Positions 16,263 through 24,690 of a stretch of 64,000 bases of DNA are shown here, piece by piece. Location: NCBI GenBank assembly GCA_963757125.1, contig CAVWQP010000005.1:362732-426731 (forward strand), read 5' to 3'. The translations under genes were made by a program, and so were the position numbers. The notes under the pieces are model-generated. The model searched no databases, was not told the DNA's origin, and saw nothing but the letters and a program-made list of their open reading frames with translations. Each line of letters begins with the position of its first letter. Position 1 is the first letter of the stretch. The DNA is from CAVVSD01 sp963757125. GTDB taxonomy: Bacteria; Actinomycetota; Thermoleophilia; Solirubrobacterales; Solirubrobacteraceae.

Positions 16263-16913
16263 CTACGGGGTGGAGACGAGCGTCGCCGAGTACGTCAGGC
16301 GCGCCGTGCGGTACAGGCAGTAGAACTGGGCGCTGTCGGTGTCGCCGACCAGCGCCGACTGCTCCGCGGTGTCGTTGCAGGAGCCCTTGGGGCGGCTCGA
16401 GCGCCACGAGGTGTCCCCGCCGAGGTTCACCTGCAGCGCGGGCGCCCACGTGGGCACGGACAGCGCGAGCAGCTGCCCCTTCTTCACGGGGATCGACTCC
16501 TCGAGCGGGAACTGCACGTACATGCCGAACCACTGCTGGAGCTTCATCATCGGCGCCTTGGCGACGACGGTGTGGGTGAGCTTCTCCCCGGGCTGGAGGA
16601 TCGCGAGCGCGGCCTGCGACTCACCGCCGAGGCGCTCGTTGAAGAACTTCGTCTGGTTGGGCCCCGGCTTGCCCAGCGAGACCGTCCAGGCGACGATCCG
16701 GCCGTCGCGGGGGATCGTGTAGGCCTCGCGGTTCGGGCCGATCTTGGCCTGGTAGCCAGTCGTGCGCGGGATTGCGAGGCAGGTGCGGGGGCAGGAGCCC
16801 TGCACCCCGCGTTCGAGCTTGCCGATCTCCTCCAGCCGAGCATCTGCCGTGGCGGGTAGAGCGACGGCAAGGCCCGCTGCGAGGAGTGCTCCGGCGAGAA
16901 GGCGTCGAGTCAT
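16263..16913 (-). CDS. Secreted protein of unknown function
   Basis: 216 aa from the ATG at 16913 (MTRRLLAGALLAAGLAVALPATADA), a clear Sec signal peptide with cleavage near ADA-RLE. An in-frame ATG at 16931 would only lengthen the leader. The mature part is beta-rich with paired cysteines (GSCPRTCLAIP; GSCNDTAEQ; QFYCLYRTARLTY). No catalytic motif is recognised. The fold suggests an extracellular beta-sandwich (inference only). It stands alone, converging with the lipoprotein gene. Confidence 0.75.
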   Translation of the reverse strand: MTRRLLAGALLAAGLAVALPATADARLEEIGKLERGVQGSCPRTCLAIPRTTGYQAKIGPNREAYTIPRDGRIVAWTVSLGKPGPNQTKFFNERLGGESQAALAILQPGEKLTHTVVAKAPMMKLQQWFGMYVQFPLEESIPVKKGQLLALSVPTWAPALQVNLGGDTSWRSSRPKGSCNDTAEQSALVGDTDSAQFYCLYRTARLTYSATLVSTP

Positions 16914-16978
16914 GTCGGAGCCATTGAACACCAGAATGTGCCGGAAGTAGCGATGCAGCTATTCGTGCAACCGGTCTG

Positions 16979-18250
16979 TCAGACCGCGCCCGCCACCTCG
17001 GTCAGCCGCGCCAGGCCCGCGGCGATCCCGTCGGCGATCTGCGACAGGTGCTCCGGCTGGATCGTCAGGGGCGGCGAGACCGCGACGCCCGCCCCCTGCG
17101 CGCGGACCAGGACGCCCGCGTCGCGGGCGCCGGCGGCGACGAGGAACGGTGCGTCCGGGCGTGCCGACAGGACCTCCTGGCGGATGCCGACGGCCGCGAG
17201 CAGCCCCGTGCCGCCGCGCACCTCGGAGACCGACGGGTCGGTCGCCAGCGGCGCCAGGGCGGACAGCAGGTCGCCCTCGAGCTCCTCGCCGCGCGGGATG
17301 AGGCCCTCGCGCTCGAGGATGTCGAGGTTGGCCAGCCCCGCGGCGCAGCACGTCGCGTGCGCGGAGTACGTCGCCCCGTGGCGGAAGATCGGCGCGCCGT
17401 CGCCGTCCCAGAACGGCTCGGCGACGCGGCCGCTGACGGCGACGCCTCCGAGCGGCAGGTAGCCGCTCGTGACGCCCTTGGCGAAGGTGATCATGTCCGG
17501 CTCGAGGCCGAACCGCTCGACGCCCCACCACGAGCCCAGCCGCCCGAAGCCGCAGATGACGCAGTCGGCGACGAACAGCACGCCGGCCTCCTCGCACAGC
17601 GCCGCGCAGGCCTCGATGTAGCCGGGCGCCGGCGGGAAGACGCCGCCCGCGCCGATGACCGGCTCGCAGAAGAACGCGGCGATGTTCTCCGGCCCCATGC
17701 GCTCGAACGCCGCGGCCAGCGCGGCGACGTCGTCGTGGGGCACGGAGCTCGTCGCGGGGTCGAACACGCCGAACCCGGCGCGGTTCGCCTCGATGCCGGC
17801 GAGGCTCGTCCCGTACCCGTGGGTGCCGTGGTAGCCGTGGATGCGGCTGATGAGGTGCACGCGCTGCGGCTCGCCGACCGCCTGCCAGTAGCGCCGTGCG
17901 AGCTTGGCGGCCGTGTCGATGGCGTCGCCGCCGCCCGACGCGAGGAAGATCTTCGTGTCCTCCATCGGCGCGAGCTCCGACAGCCGGCCCGCGAGCTCCG
18001 TCGCGACCTCGGTCGTGAAGTCGCCGAACGCCGAGTACGCCTCCAGGCGCCCCATCTGCTTCGCGGCGGCGTCGACGATCTCCTGGCGCCCGTGGCCGAC
18101 GTTGGCGTACCAGAGGCTCGCCGTCGCGTCGAGGTAGCGGTTGCCGTCCGTGTCCCAGATCCAGACGTCCTCACCGCGGTCGAGCACCAACTCGGCGCTG
18201 CGGACGTGGGACATGTCGGCGAAGGGATGCCAGAGCTGCGAATCGGTCAT
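16979..18250 (-). CDS. Class III (PLP-dependent) aminotransferase
   Basis: A 423-aa fold-type I aminotransferase of the omega-transaminase group. It has SGGGDAIDTAAKLAR near residue 105, IHGYHGTHGYGTSLAG, the cofactor aspartate in VADCVICGFGRLGS (about 229) and the Schiff-base lysine in ITFAKGVTSGYLPLGG (K258). The usual E-V-I-T after the Asp is C-V-I-C here. Substrate is not predictable; the LWHPFADMSH opening is typical of aspartate-aminotransferase-family class III enzymes in actinobacteria. ATG at 18250 overlaps the hydrolase stop (TGATG), so the two form a coupled pair. Confidence 0.9.
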   Translation of the reverse strand: MTDSQLWHPFADMSHVRSAELVLDRGEDVWIWDTDGNRYLDATASLWYANVGHGRQEIVDAAAKQMGRLEAYSAFGDFTTEVATELAGRLSELAPMEDTKIFLASGGGDAIDTAAKLARRYWQAVGEPQRVHLISRIHGYHGTHGYGTSLAGIEANRAGFGVFDPATSSVPHDDVAALAAAFERMGPENIAAFFCEPVIGAGGVFPPAPGYIEACAALCEEAGVLFVADCVICGFGRLGSWWGVERFGLEPDMITFAKGVTSGYLPLGGVAVSGRVAEPFWDGDGAPIFRHGATYSAHATCCAAGLANLDILEREGLIPRGEELEGDLLSALAPLATDPSVSEVRGGTGLLAAVGIRQEVLSARPDAPFLVAAGARDAGVLVRAQGAGVAVSPPLTIQPEHLSQIADGIAAGLARLTEVAGAV

Positions 18251-19071
18251 CAGGCCGCGCTCCTCTCGTGGACTGCGTGACGGAGATGCTCGCGCACGGT
18301 GGCCGCGAACCCGTGCTCGTCGTCGGTGGGGAGCACGTGGGCGCTGCCCTCCAGCACGACGAGCTGTGCGCCGGGGATGCCCTCGACGAGGGCCCGGCCG
18401 TGGGACAGGGGGACCAGCAGGTCGAGGTCGCCGTGGACGACGGTGACCGGGACCCCCGCGAGCTCGTGGAGACGGCCGCGGCTCTCGTGCCGCGCGATGG
18501 CGGCGATCTGGGCGACGGTCGTCCGGGGGCTCGTCGCCTGCTCGCTGCGCATCCGCAGGTCGTCCTTCACGCGCTCCGGCGTGCCGAGCCGGGTGCGCTC
18601 GGCGTAGATCATCGGCGCGACCCAGGGCCACGTGCGGCGAGCGCCCAGCACGGGACGCAGGGCGGTGGCGGCGAGCATCCGCCACGGCGGCTTGTCCAGC
18701 ATCCCGCCCGGCGTGGTGGCGCTGAGCACGAGCGAGCGGACGCGCTCGGGGTGATCGAGCGCGAGGTGCTGGGCGATCATCCCGCCCATCGAGATGCCGT
18801 GGACGTGCGCCGACTCCACGCCCGCGGCGTCCATCACCGCGACGACGTCGGCGACCATGTCGTCCATCGACAGCAGCCCGCTCACCGGCGATGACAGCCC
18901 GGTGCCGCGGTTGTCGAAGAGCACGACGTCGGACCCCTCGAGGTAGGGCACGAGGCGGTGCCAGTCGCGGTGCGTGCCGCTCAGACCGGCGATGAGCACG
19001 ATCGGCTCGCCGGCCTCGTCTCCGGCCCGGAACCAGTGGATCTCGACGTCGCCGTGATGGGCGGACGGCAT
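18250..19071 (-). CDS. Alpha/beta-hydrolase
   Basis: A 273-aa alpha/beta-hydrolase with FDNRGTGLS (oxyanion-side strand), nucleophile Ser94 in HGISMGG, a probable acid Asp in VHGDLDLLVP and catalytic His in GSAHVLPTDDEHGF. It has a short lid with the sequence WRMLAATALRPVLGARRTWPWVAP. There is no signal peptide. It is coupled to the downstream aminotransferase and divergent from the M28 peptidase gene with a 25-base gap, so the two promoters must overlap. Substrate unknown. Confidence 0.88.
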   Translation of the reverse strand: MPSAHHGDVEIHWFRAGDEAGEPIVLIAGLSGTHRDWHRLVPYLEGSDVVLFDNRGTGLSSPVSGLLSMDDMVADVVAVMDAAGVESAHVHGISMGGMIAQHLALDHPERVRSLVLSATTPGGMLDKPPWRMLAATALRPVLGARRTWPWVAPMIYAERTRLGTPERVKDDLRMRSEQATSPRTTVAQIAAIARHESRGRLHELAGVPVTVVHGDLDLLVPLSHGRALVEGIPGAQLVVLEGSAHVLPTDDEHGFAATVREHLRHAVHERSAA

Positions 19072-19096
19072 CGCGGGAGCCTATAGGCTCGGGCTC

Positions 19097-20281
19097 GTGA
19101 CGCCGGCGGCAGGCAGCGACGTGGACCTCAGGGCCGCTGTCGCGCATCTCGCCGCGATCGAGCGCCCTCCGGGCTCCGACGGCGAGCGCCAGGCGGCCGT
19201 CTGGATCGCCGACGCGCTGCGCGATCTCGGCGCGCGGACGCGCATCGAGGAGGAGCGCGTCCACGGCGGCTACTTCGCCCCGATGGGCGTCCCCGCGGCT
19301 GCGTCCGCGCTGGCGGGGATCGCCGTCCTGCGCGGCGTGCGCGCCGCCGGGCTCGTCGGCGCCGTCGCGACGGGCGTGATGGCCGAGGACCTCCAGGGCG
19401 GCCCGGCGCGCTGGCTGCGCTCCCGGCTCCCCCAGCGCACGACGTGGAACGTCGTGGGCGAACTCGGGGCGCCCGACGCGGCGCACACGCTCGTCGTCTT
19501 CGCCCACCACGACGCGGCCCGCTCGAGCTTCGTCTTCGACCCCGTCGTCCCGAAGCTCGTCTTCGAGCGCGCGCCCTGGCTGCACGACCACCTCGACCGC
19601 TGGCCGCCGCTCATGGGCGGCGTCGTTGCCGGCCCGGCGCTCGTCGCGCTCGGCGCCCTGCTCGGCCGGCGCGGGATGACGGCGGCGGGCACCGCGATCT
19701 CCGCCGTCTCGGCCGGGCTCATGGCCCACATGTCGCGCCAGCCGGTCGTGCCGGGCGCCAACGACAACCTCACCGGCGTCGCGGTGCTGCTCGAGGTCGC
19801 GCGCCAGCTCGGCGGCGAGGCGCCCGGCGGCCTGCGGATCGTGCTGCTGTCGACGGGCTCGGAGGAGGCCAACCAGGACGGCATGCTCGCCTTCGCCAGG
19901 CGGCACTTCGGCGAGCTGGACCGCGAGCGCACGACGTTCCTCTGCCTCGACACCGTCGGCTCGCCGGAGCTCGTGCTCATCGAGGGCGAGGGCTTCCTGA
20001 GGATGCGCGACTACGACGCGGCGACGAAGGACCTCGTCGAGGGCGCGGCACGGGACGCGGGCGTCCACGTCCGCCGTGGGCTGCGCTTCACGTTCGCGAC
20101 CGACGCGCTCATCCCGCTGCGGCAGGGCTTCCGCGTCGCCGGGCTCGGCTCGGTGAACGAGTGGCTCGTCCCCACGAACTACCACGCGCCGACCGACACG
20201 CCGGACAACGTCGACTTCCGCTCCGTGCGCGACGCCGTCGGCGTGGTGCTCGGCGTCGTCCAGCGGCTCAGGACGCGCTGA
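19097..20281 (+). CDS. M28-family zinc metallopeptidase, membrane-associated
   Basis: A 394-aa M28-type peptidase. Metal and catalytic residues are visible in order: HHD in VVFAHHDAARS, PGANDNLTGVAVLLEVARQL (bridging Asp), SEE in LSTGSEEANQDG, Asp in LCLDTVG and a final His in VPTNYHAPTDTPDNVD. Unusually, hydrophobic segments are inserted both before the first His (about residues 64-95) and between the metal ligands (about 174-220), suggesting membrane association of the catalytic domain. The start is GTG at 19097. The last 14 bases overlap the converging cca gene. Confidence 0.87.
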   Translation: MTPAAGSDVDLRAAVAHLAAIERPPGSDGERQAAVWIADALRDLGARTRIEEERVHGGYFAPMGVPAAASALAGIAVLRGVRAAGLVGAVATGVMAEDLQGGPARWLRSRLPQRTTWNVVGELGAPDAAHTLVVFAHHDAARSSFVFDPVVPKLVFERAPWLHDHLDRWPPLMGGVVAGPALVALGALLGRRGMTAAGTAISAVSAGLMAHMSRQPVVPGANDNLTGVAVLLEVARQLGGEAPGGLRIVLLSTGSEEANQDGMLAFARRHFGELDRERTTFLCLDTVGSPELVLIEGEGFLRMRDYDAATKDLVEGAARDAGVHVRRGLRFTFATDALIPLRQGFRVAGLGSVNEWLVPTNYHAPTDTPDNVDFRSVRDAVGVVLGVVQRLRTR

Positions 20282-21671
20282 GCAGGCTCCGCGCGAGATC
20301 GACGGCCTCGTCGGGCGTCGTGACCTCGCCGGCGTACTGGGCCTCCGACAGGGCGCGCAGCAGCCGCCCGAGCTCCGGCCCGGGATCGACGCCGAGGCGT
20401 CTGGCCAGCGCGTCGCCGCGCAGCAGCGGCGCCGGGCGCCCGCCGGCGGCCCGCCAGGCCAGGATGGCGGGCAGGACCTCGCGGGCGAGCTCGACGTGGC
20501 GCTCGATCGCCTCCTCGGACTTGCGGCCGCGCGTGGCGAGGCGGTCGGCGACGGAGAGCAGCGTGACGTCGACCTCGACCGGCTCGGTCGTCGTGAGGTA
20601 GTCGTACAGGTCGTGCGCGTCGAGCGGCCGGCTGTGCACGAGGAAGCCGAGGCGCAGGTGGTGGCGGGTCAGCGCCGCGACGTGCGCCCGCAGGCGCTCG
20701 CTCGCCTTCAGCCGGCTGAGGACGTCGCGGGCGAGATCCGCGCCCTGGACGTCGTGGCCGGGGAAGCCGCCGACCTCGCCGTCGTCGCGCATGACCCGCG
20801 TCGCGGGCTTGGCGGCGTCGTGCAGCAGCGCGCCCCAGCGCAGGCCCATCGAGCGGGGCAGGCCGTCGGCGAGCGGCTCGGCGAGGACGGCGCGCAGCGC
20901 GTCGGCGTGCTCGGCGCCGAGCACCGGGCCCGGGTCGCGCTCGAGGCCGATCGCCTCCTCGAGCACCTCGAGCGTGTGGCCGAGGACGTCGCGGTCGTGG
21001 TAGCGGTTCTGCTCGACGCCGTCGAGCGCGGAGATCTCCGGCAGCACGACGCCGAGCGCGCCGACGTCGTTCAGCAGCCCGATGCCGGCGGGTGCTGCGT
21101 CGTTCGCGAGCAGGAGATTGAGCTCGGCGAAGATCCGCTCGCCGGAGACCCGGTCGAGCCCACCCGCGGCCGCGCGCGCAGCGTCCGCTGTGGCGGGGTC
21201 GATCGCGAAGCCGAGGGCGAGCGCCAGGCGCGCGACCCGTACGACCCGCAGCGGGTCGTCCTCGAACGAGCCCGGACCGGCCATCCGCAGCATCCGCGCG
21301 TCGAGGTCCGCCAGGCCCCCGGTGGGGTCGACGAGGTCGCCGCCCGCGAGCGGCTCGGCGATCGCGTTGACGGTGAGGTCGCGCAGCCGCAGGTCCGCGT
21401 CCAGCGAGCCGCCGTGGATCGGGCTGAGGTCGACGCGCCAGCTCCGGTCGGGCGACAGGACCCGCCACGCGCCGAACTCCTGCGACAGCGAGAACATCGG
21501 ACCGCCCACGGCCTTCGCGACGCGCTTCGTGGCGGCCCGGGCGTCGCCGTCGACGACGAGGTCCAGGTCGTCGACCGGGCGGCCGAGCAGGCGGTCGCGG
21601 ACGGCGCCGCCGACGATCCACGCGGGCTCGTCCGTGAGCGCGGCGGCGACGACCGCGCGCCGCTCAGCCAT
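20268..21671 (-). CDS. cca: CCA tRNA nucleotidyltransferase/poly(A) polymerase-family protein with HD domain
   Basis: 467 aa. The class II nucleotidyltransferase head has WIVGGAVRDRLLGRPVDDLDLVVDG (the G-G-V-R-D and D-x-D metal motif), RLRDLTVNAIA and PTGGLADLD. The RNA-binding region has FEDDPLRVVRVARLA, and an HD domain follows (WGALLHDAAKPATRV). Proteins of this length in actinobacteria usually add the CCA end to tRNA; a pure poly(A) polymerase role is less likely. Its ATG overlaps the end of alr by eight bases. Confidence 0.93.
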   Translation of the reverse strand: MAERRAVVAAALTDEPAWIVGGAVRDRLLGRPVDDLDLVVDGDARAATKRVAKAVGGPMFSLSQEFGAWRVLSPDRSWRVDLSPIHGGSLDADLRLRDLTVNAIAEPLAGGDLVDPTGGLADLDARMLRMAGPGSFEDDPLRVVRVARLALALGFAIDPATADAARAAAGGLDRVSGERIFAELNLLLANDAAPAGIGLLNDVGALGVVLPEISALDGVEQNRYHDRDVLGHTLEVLEEAIGLERDPGPVLGAEHADALRAVLAEPLADGLPRSMGLRWGALLHDAAKPATRVMRDDGEVGGFPGHDVQGADLARDVLSRLKASERLRAHVAALTRHHLRLGFLVHSRPLDAHDLYDYLTTTEPVEVDVTLLSVADRLATRGRKSEEAIERHVELAREVLPAILAWRAAGGRPAPLLRGDALARRLGVDPGPELGRLLRALSEAQYAGEVTTPDEAVDLARSLLSAS

Positions 21672-22761
21672 GGCTGCGCGGGACCCGCGGCAGCAGCTCG
21701 CAGGTGATCTCGTAGTTGATCGTGCCCAGGCGGCGCGCGAGCTCCTCGGCCGTGATCCGCTCGCCGCCCTGCTCGCCGATGAGCACCGCCCGGTCGCCCA
21801 CCGCGGCGGCCGCCTCCGCGCCGGCGTCGAGCGTGATGTTGTCCATGCTCACCGTGCCGACGAGCGGCAGGCGCCGCCCGCGGACGAGCACGTCGGCGTT
21901 GTTCGTGAAGGCGCGGCGGAACCCGTCGCCGTACCCGATCGGCACGGTCGCGAGGTGGGTGGGGCGCTCCGCGACGAACCGCCTGCCGTAGCCGGCGCTC
22001 TCGCCGGGCGCGATCGGCTTCACGGCCGCCACCCAGGACGACAGCTCCAGCGCGGCTCGCAGGTCGCGGGGACGCGGGTCCTCGCCGAACGGGTCCAGGC
22101 CGTAGAGCGCCACGCCGGCGCGGACGAGGTCGAAGTGGCTCGCGGGGTCGCGCAGCGTCGCCGCGCTGTTGGCGGCGTGGACGACGATGCCGGGGTGCGC
22201 CGCGCGCATGTCCGCCGCCCACGGCGTGAACCGCGCGAGCTGCTCGCCGAAGAACGCGTCGCCGGGCTCGTCGGCGGTGGCGAAGTGCGTCATCGCGCCG
22301 ACGAGGTCGACGCCCGGCGCGGCCGCAGCTGCGGCCGCGACCCGCAGCGCCTGCGCGGGGTCGCGGGTCCCGAGCCGGCCCATCCCCGTGTCGAGCTTCA
22401 CGTGCACCCGTCCGCCGCCGCGAGCGGCCACCGCGTCGACGAGCTCCTCGCGCCAGGCGACGACGTCCGCGCGCGCGGCGAGCGCCACGTCCAGCTCGCC
22501 GGGCGTGAGCGCACCGAGCACGAGGACCGGCACGTCCGCGATACCCGCGTCGCGCAGCTCGCGCGCCTCGTGCGCCGCGGCGACGGCGAGCCACGTCGCC
22601 CCGCCCGCGAGCGCCGCGCGGGCGGCCGGGACGGCGCCGTGGCCGTAGCCGTCGGCCTTGACGACCGCGCACAGCTCGGCTCGCTGCAACTCGCGCCGCA
22701 TCCGCGCCGTGTTGGCCTGGATGGCGCCGAGATCGACCCGTGCGATCGCGCGAGCCGTCAT
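21664..22761 (-). CDS. alr: Alanine racemase
   Basis: A 365-aa PLP enzyme converting L-Ala to D-Ala for peptidoglycan. The Schiff-base lysine is K35 in VVKADGYGHGA. The second catalytic tyrosine is in the C-terminal beta domain at ESAGYGRRF (or equivalent) with VPIGYGDGFRRAF, and GTVSMDNITLD completes the signature. Its start overlaps the end of nnr by four bases, and its end overlaps the start of cca. It belongs with the nnr-acpS-glmS stretch typical of actinobacterial genomes. Confidence 0.96.
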   Translation of the reverse strand: MTARAIARVDLGAIQANTARMRRELQRAELCAVVKADGYGHGAVPAARAALAGGATWLAVAAAHEARELRDAGIADVPVLVLGALTPGELDVALAARADVVAWREELVDAVAARGGGRVHVKLDTGMGRLGTRDPAQALRVAAAAAAAPGVDLVGAMTHFATADEPGDAFFGEQLARFTPWAADMRAAHPGIVVHAANSAATLRDPASHFDLVRAGVALYGLDPFGEDPRPRDLRAALELSSWVAAVKPIAPGESAGYGRRFVAERPTHLATVPIGYGDGFRRAFTNNADVLVRGRRLPLVGTVSMDNITLDAGAEAAAAVGDRAVLIGEQGGERITAEELARRLGTINYEITCELLPRVPRSHG

Positions 22762-24276
22762 CGGGTGAGCGCGAGTACCCCGGGCAGTGCCTCGGCCACG
22801 TCACCGGCGATGACGCCGTCCGGCCCCACGCGCTCGCCGGCCAGCCGCCCGGCGGCCGCGTGCAGGCGCACGCCGGCGGCCGCGGCCGCGAACGGCTCCA
22901 TGCCCTTCGCCAGCAGCGCGCCGATGACGCCCCCGAGCACGTCGCCCGTGCCCGCGGTCGCCAGCATCGGGGCGCTCAGCGGGTTCACGACCGCACGGCC
23001 GTCCGGCGCCGCGACGATCGTGTCGTCGCCCTTGAGCACGACGATCGCCTGGGCGCGCTGCGCCGCCTCGCGCGCGTGGCGCAGGCGCGAGCTCTCGACG
23101 GCGTCGCTCTCGATGTCCAGGAGCCGCCCCAGCTCGCCCGCGTGGGGCGTCAGGACGGTCGGCGCGTCGCGGCGCGCGAGCGACTCCAGCGCGGCGGCGT
23201 GGGCGTTGAGGCCGTCAGCGTCGAGCACGAGCGCCACCTCCGCCCGGGCCGCGGCCTGGCGCGCGAACTCCTGTGCCTCGTCCTCACGGCCGATTCCCGG
23301 ACCGAGGACGAGCGCGCCACCGCGGCCGGTGGCCTCGACGACCGCGTCGGCGCCGTGGGCGACGTGGTGCCCGGCGCGGTCGGGGAGCGCGCGCGTCATC
23401 GCCTCCGTGAGCTTGATGGCGAGGATGGGCTGCTCGGAGCCCGGGACGAGCACGGTGACGTAGCCCGCGCCCGCCCGCATCGCGCCGAGCGCCGCGAGGG
23501 TCGGGGCGCCCGTGAGCCCGCGCGACCCGCCCGCGACGATGACGTGACCGGACGTGAACTTCGTGCCCGCCCGCGTGCGGCGCGGGACGAGCTCCAGGAT
23601 CGAGGGGCCGATGAGCCCGGCGGCGGGCTCGGCGGGCGCGCCCTCCGGCATGCCGATGTCGACGACCACGACGCGGCCGGCGTGCTCCTTGCCCGGGCTG
23701 ATCCACAGCCCCGGCTTGGCAGCGGCGAACGTGGCGGTCGCGGTCGCGTGCACTGCCGCGCCGCCGACCTCGCCGGTCGACGCGTCGACGCCGCTGGGGA
23801 CGTCCGCCGCGATGACCGGCGCGTCCGCGGCGTCGATGGCCGTCGAGGACGGATGCAGCGGGCTCGCGCGGGGCACCGGTCACGCCCGTGCCGAGGACCG
23901 CGTCGACGATCGCGGCGACGCCCTCGAGGCGCTCGGGCGCGAACGGCTCGGTCTCCACCGGCAGAGCACGGAGGTTCGCGGCGGCGTCGCCCTGCAGCTC
24001 CTCCGGCGGCGCGACGAGCAGGACGCGGACGACCCGCCCGCCGCGGTGCAGGAGCCGGGCGGCGACGAGGCCGTCGCCGCCGTTGTTGCCCTTGCCGCAG
24101 ACGATCGCGACCGGCCCCGTCGGCGCGACCTCCCACACGAGCCCGGCGAGGCCCTCCCCGGCGCGCTCCATGAGCTGCAGCGAGGGGACGCCGCGCTCCT
24201 CGATCGCCCAGCGGTCGGTCGCGCGCATCGCGTCCGCGTCGAACAGCGGATCGGCCCAGTCCGGGAGAGCGGTCAT
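22758..24276 (-). CDS. nnr: Bifunctional NAD(P)HX epimerase/dehydratase, frameshifted in the middle
   Basis: Repairs hydrated NAD(P)H. The N-terminal epimerase domain (YjeF_N type) shows CGKGNNGGDGLVAARLL and IVDAVLGTGVTGAPREPA. The C-terminal ADP/ATP-dependent dehydratase domain has VAGGSRGLTGAPTLAALGAMRAGAGYVTVLVP, LTPHAGELGRLL and AGTGDVLGGVIGALLA. The frame breaks at about 23838-23841 (one extra G in the coding strand); removing it joins VLD to AIDAADAPVIAADVPSGVDA and gives a normal 505-aa protein. ATG at 24276 overlaps the acpS stop. Confidence 0.9.
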
Positions 24277-24677
24277 GAGCCGTCTCCAGCGCTGCGAGAA
24301 GGTCGCTCTGCGACGTTCTCGCGACCGACGGCGCAGCCGTCGGCGATGACCGCCACGGCGCCGGCCATCCCCCGCGAGTGGGTGAGGCTGATCTGGACGT
24401 CGGCCGCGCGCTCGGCCAGGGCGCCGTGCAGCGTGATGCCGATGCCCTCGTCCTGCCCTGTCACCTCGATGTCCTGCCAGCTCCAGGCCTCGAGGCGCAG
24501 CGCCTTCGCGACCGCCTCCTTCGCGCAGAACCGCGCCGCGAGATGCTGGGCGGGGCGCGCCTTGCCCGAGGCGTAGGCGCGCTCCCCGTCCGTGAACAGC
24601 CGGTCGGCCAGCCCGGGCCGGCGCTCCAGCGCCTGCTCGAGCCGGTCGATCTCCAGAAGGTCGAGGCCCACGCGCAT
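24273..24677 (-). CDS. acpS: Holo-[acyl-carrier-protein] synthase
   Basis: A 134-aa phosphopantetheinyl transferase that activates acyl-carrier protein for fatty acid synthesis. Family motifs are GLDLLEIDRLEQAL (Mg-binding Asp) and RFCAKEAVAKAL (second acidic metal ligand), then QISLTHSRGMAGAVAV. The C-terminal ten residues are polar and variable. It ends in a four-base overlap with nnr, and glmS follows 13 bases downstream on the chromosome but upstream in transcription. Confidence 0.94.
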   Translation of the reverse strand: MRVGLDLLEIDRLEQALERRPGLADRLFTDGERAYASGKARPAQHLAARFCAKEAVAKALRLEAWSWQDIEVTGQDEGIGITLHGALAERAADVQISLTHSRGMAGAVAVIADGCAVGRENVAERPSRSAGDGS

Positions 24678-24690
24678 CGCGCGCAGGCTA

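Noticed and set aside
18251..20185. Minus-strand open frame extending the aminotransferase upstream
   Set aside because: Runs antisense to the M28 peptidase and out of frame through the hydrolase; not conserved-looking.
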